The notes under the pieces are model-generated. The model saw nothing but the letters and a program-made list of their open reading frames with translations. It made no database searches and was not told where the DNA came from. This document shows, one piece after another, positions 42,211 through 44,731 of a stretch of DNA of 44,731 nt (within the stretch, counting starts at the first letter, position 1; each line of letters begins with the position of its first letter). Location of the stretch: contig FR893268.1 of the NCBI GenBank assembly GCA_000436035.1, positions 20,758 to 65,488 on the forward strand, written 5' to 3'. The position numbers and the translations under genes were made by a program. The stretch is from Prevotella sp. CAG:732 (GTDB taxonomy: Bacteria; Bacteroidota; Bacteroidia; Bacteroidales; Bacteroidaceae).

Positions 42211-43641
42211 ATGAAAGAGGTTTACAGAGGAAGTGATCTAGTAAGATGGTTGGTAATAGTCGCAGACTTTATCATCCTCAACATTCTTTTTGTCATCGCC
42301 GTCAGCTGGGACAACATCTCAGTTCCGCATATTTTTTATCATACCCACAAAATAACTTTGTTCGTACTGAACTTCTCTCTTTTCATTGGAGAGTTTCTGT
42401 TCTCGTCTATCATCCACTATAGAAGAGTGAAGTTCTACCAAGTCTTGGGACGTACCTTCAAATTACTGCTTACCACGATGGTATGCTTCAACTTGACGAT
42501 GGCGTACCTGCTCAAGAGTGGGTATGAACTCATTAAGTTCAGCTTTTTCTTTGCCGTCGCTTTCTACATCATGTTGCTCATATCCCGATTCGTCGAACTT
42601 CAGATTTTGAAGATCCTTAGAGCCAAGGGCAGAAACAGCAAGACCGTGATGTTTATTGGCAACGACCCAGCTATCATCGAAATGTACACCATCATGATAG
42701 AAGACCCTTCGGCAGGCTACCGTGTACATGGATATTATGCTGATACAGAAATACCAAATGCACCCAAGAACCTGACCTATTTAGGCAACATGGAAGTCTT
42801 GGACCAAGTAATGGACAACACCATTAACAATACCATCAATGGCATCCCAACAAATATCGAGGAAGTATTCTGCTGCCTATCGCACGACTATTCCGACTAC
42901 ATCGTTCGCCTGATGCAGTATTGTGACAAGAACGTGATTCACTTCTACTACCTGCCTCGACAGTTTGGTGAGTATAAGTTGCGCTTGGAACCTCAGTACT
43001 ACTTGGGCAAGAGCGTATTTACGAATCACCAGGAGCCCTTGACGAGATTTGGCAATCGTGCCGCCAAACGCACCTTCGACATCATCGTCAGCTCCATCGT
43101 CTGCCTAGGTCTGCTTCCATTCTTGCCCATCATCGCACTCATCATCAAGATTCAGAGTCCGGGACCTATCTTCTTCCGTCAGGCAAGAACGGGATTGAAC
43201 GGCAAGACTTTCCAGTGTTTGAAGTTCCGCTCCATGCACGTCAACAAGGATGCAGACTTGGTGCAAGCCACCGAGCACGACCCTCGCAAGTTCGCCTTTG
43301 GCAACTTCATGAGAAAGACCAACATCGATGAGTTCCCACAGTTCATCAACGTGCTGAAGGGAGACATGAGCATCGTAGGTCCAAGACCTCACATGCTGCA
43401 TCACACTGAGATATATGGTTCCATCATCGACAAGTACATGGTGCGCCATTTCTCCAAACCGGGCATCACGGGATGGGCACAAGTTACGGGTTATCGTGGA
43501 GAGACCAAGGAACTCTGGCAGATGGAAGAGCGCATCAAGAGAGACATCTGGTACATCGAGAACTGGAGTTTCTGGCTTGACATCCGCATCATGTACCTGA
43601 CAGCCAAGAGCATCATCATCCACGACAAGAACGCATATTAA
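42211..43641 (+). CDS. WcaJ-type undecaprenyl-phosphate sugar phosphotransferase (exopolysaccharide initiator)
   Basis: This 476-aa polytopic protein has four N-terminal membrane helices (from about residue 13), a nucleotide-binding-like CoA_binding_3 region (about 145-255: SKTVMFIGNDPAIIEMY) and a C-terminal phosphoglycosyltransferase domain (about 280-476). The catalytic part shows KRTFDIIVSSIVCLGLLPFL, PGPIFFRQARTG, KFRSM, RKTNIDEFPQFINVLKGDMS and VGPRP. The enzyme transfers a sugar phosphate from a nucleotide sugar to undecaprenyl phosphate, starting capsule or exopolysaccharide repeat assembly. It is first in an operon with rfbA and a Wzz-like gene. Which sugar is used cannot be read from sequence. 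Confidence 0.94.
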   Translation: MKEVYRGSDLVRWLVIVADFIILNILFVIAVSWDNISVPHIFYHTHKITLFVLNFSLFIGEFLFSSIIHYRRVKFYQVLGRTFKLLLTTMVCFNLTMAYLLKSGYELIKFSFFFAVAFYIMLLISRFVELQILKILRAKGRNSKTVMFIGNDPAIIEMYTIMIEDPSAGYRVHGYYADTEIPNAPKNLTYLGNMEVLDQVMDNTINNTINGIPTNIEEVFCCLSHDYSDYIVRLMQYCDKNVIHFYYLPRQFGEYKLRLEPQYYLGKSVFTNHQEPLTRFGNRAAKRTFDIIVSSIVCLGLLPFLPIIALIIKIQSPGPIFFRQARTGLNGKTFQCLKFRSMHVNKDADLVQATEHDPRKFAFGNFMRKTNIDEFPQFINVLKGDMSIVGPRPHMLHHTEIYGSIIDKYMVRHFSKPGITGWAQVTGYRGETKELWQMEERIKRDIWYIENWSFWLDIRIMYLTAKSIIIHDKNAY

Positions 43642-43662
43642 CAACATAATCCATTATAGAAT

Positions 43663-44544
43663 ATGAAAGGAATAGTACTAGCAGGAGGTTCTGGAACACG
43701 CCTCTACCCCATTACGAAAGGTATCAGCAAGCAGTTGATTCCTATCTTCGACAAACCGATGATATACTATCCAGTCTCCGTACTCATGTTGGCTGGCATC
43801 AAGGATATTTTGATTATCTCCACCCCATTCGACCTGCCTGGTTTCCGCCGTTTGCTCGGTGATGGTAGCGAGTTGGGCGTTCACTTCGAATACGCAGAGC
43901 AACCTTCTCCTGATGGACTTGCCCAAGCTTTCATCATCAGCGAGAAATTCATCGGCGATGACAACGTATGCTTGGTATTGGGCGACAATATCTTCTACGG
44001 AGCAGGCTTTACCGGACTCCTGAAGGAAAGCGTGAAGGCTGCGGAAGAGGGAATGGCTAGCGTCTTTGGCTACTACGTCAACGACCCTGAGCGGTATGGC
44101 GTGGCTGAGTTTGACAAAGACGGCAACTGCCTGAGCATCGAGGAGAAGCCAGAGCACCCTAAGAGCAACTATGCTGTGGTGGGACTCTACTTCTATCCTA
44201 ACAGCGTAGTGGAGATAGCCAAGAACATCAAGCCTAGTGCTAGAGGCGAGTTGGAAATCACCACCGTCAACCAAGAATATCTGAACCAAAAGGCACTCAA
44301 GGTACGTACCTTGCAGAGAGGTTTTGCATGGCTCGACACAGGTACACACGATAGTTTGTCGGAAGCCAGCACCTTCATCGAGTGCATCGAGAAACGCCAA
44401 GGTCTGAAAGTGGCATGCCTGGAGGAGATCGCTTACAAGAGAGGTTGGATTACAGCCGAGCAGGTGAAGGAACTCGCCAAGCCGATGCTAAAGAATGGCT
44501 ACGGTCAATATCTCATGGAACTGGCTGAATCCAAGAGATACTAG
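43663..44544 (+). CDS. rfbA: Glucose-1-phosphate thymidylyltransferase
   Basis: This 293-aa enzyme makes dTDP-glucose from dTTP and glucose 1-phosphate, the first step toward dTDP-rhamnose and related sugars. Motifs: LAGGSGTRLYPITKGISKQL (6-25), PIFDKPMIYYP, YAEQPSPDGLAQAF, LVLGDNIFYG, EEKPEHPKSNYAVVGLYFYP and RGFAWLDTGTHDSL. Length and motifs are standard for RmlA/RfbA. It starts 21 bp after the WcaJ-type gene in the same operon. Later rml genes are not visible in the window. Confidence 0.97.
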   Translation: MKGIVLAGGSGTRLYPITKGISKQLIPIFDKPMIYYPVSVLMLAGIKDILIISTPFDLPGFRRLLGDGSELGVHFEYAEQPSPDGLAQAFIISEKFIGDDNVCLVLGDNIFYGAGFTGLLKESVKAAEEGMASVFGYYVNDPERYGVAEFDKDGNCLSIEEKPEHPKSNYAVVGLYFYPNSVVEIAKNIKPSARGELEITTVNQEYLNQKALKVRTLQRGFAWLDTGTHDSLSEASTFIECIEKRQGLKVACLEEIAYKRGWITAEQVKELAKPMLKNGYGQYLMELAESKRY

Positions 44545-44644
44545 TAACCAGGCTCAACTTTCTGGCTACCCTATATATAAAAGGTGTAGTCCCCTATATA
44601 TATAATAAGGTATATAACAAGTAGAAATACAAACATCTAAAATA

Positions 44645-44731
44645 ATGGAAGAAATCAAGAACTTAGAATTAGAGAGTATTCAGGAAAACGAAGAGAAGTC
44701 CAGCTTTGACTTCGCCGTGATCTACACGACG
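44645..44731 (+). CDS. N-terminal fragment of a Wzz-like chain-length determinant, cut by the window edge
   Basis: Twenty-nine codons are visible, starting at ATG 44645 and ending at the right edge: MEEIKNLELESIQENEEKSS then FDFAVIYTT. An acidic N terminus leading to an FDF/WxxIYTT stretch is typical of Bacteroidales polysaccharide chain-length proteins (Wzz family), where a membrane helix comes next. Its place behind WcaJ and rfbA genes agrees. The 100-bp gap before it (44545-44644) holds a weak hairpin (44544-44569) and two TATATATA-rich CCCTATATATA repeats, but no clear terminator. Confidence 0.7.
   Translation, partial: MEEIKNLELESIQENEEKSSFDFAVIYTT

Overview
The window looks like a chromosome segment of a gut Bacteroidales bacterium, most likely Prevotellaceae (Segatella/Prevotella, S. 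copri-like). This rests on two SusC/SusD-type loci, Bacteroidales promoter boxes (TAnnTTTG with an upstream TTG about 20 bp away), few Shine-Dalgarno sites, and secreted proteins ending in the Prevotella-style C-terminal tail (IYNL.GQ....KG..I.NGKKY). The genus is an inference from sequence style; no search was run.

Positions 1-12959 plus 13022-21968 hold two polysaccharide utilisation loci (PULs) that face each other. PUL1 (+ strand, entering at the left edge) has the end of a SusD, two IPT/TIG-domain surface lipoproteins, a 151-aa secreted protein with a sorting-type tail, a bimodular GH26-GH5 enzyme, and a GH26-fold lipoprotein that appears to have lost both catalytic glutamates. PUL2 (- strand, read from 21968 down to 10956) has SusC, SusD, two surface lipoproteins, a DUF2807-like lipoprotein and a secreted GH5. 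Two separately terminated - strand genes lie between them: a GH5_7-type beta-mannanase and a secreted beta-sandwich protein. The GH26/GH5/GH5_7 set points to beta-mannan or glucomannan, with the GH5s cutting mixed or glucan-containing backbones. No SusR, HTCS or ECF-type regulator is visible; the only nearby DNA-binding candidate is a 114-aa winged-helix ORF.

Positions 22236-28823 are envelope housekeeping: a BadF-type sugar kinase divergent from an operon of a large MscS-family channel, kdsA and kdsD (Kdo synthesis for LPS), and a secreted-looking phospholipase D/cardiolipin synthase-like protein. A degenerate 22-bp tandem array follows at 28841-28950.

Positions 29031-38975 look like a redox/iron module. 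Two convergent LuxR-type regulators, one with a degenerate receiver and one with a hemerythrin-like domain, lie beside an outer-membrane beta-barrel, an imelysin lipoprotein, a di-heme DHOR-type cytochrome lipoprotein and a fused CcsBA cytochrome c maturation protein. A small gene pair, a 54-aa protein plus a GNAT toxin-like acetyltransferase, sits between the cytochrome and CcsBA and looks like a toxin-antitoxin module.

Positions 39079-41983 carry rny, zapA, a coiled-coil partner and a conserved-looking unknown, all on the - strand. From 42211 to the right edge an exopolysaccharide operon begins: a WcaJ-type phosphoglycosyltransferase, rfbA and the first 29 codons of a Wzz-like chain-length protein. 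No rRNA, tRNA, CRISPR array or insertion sequence was recognised.
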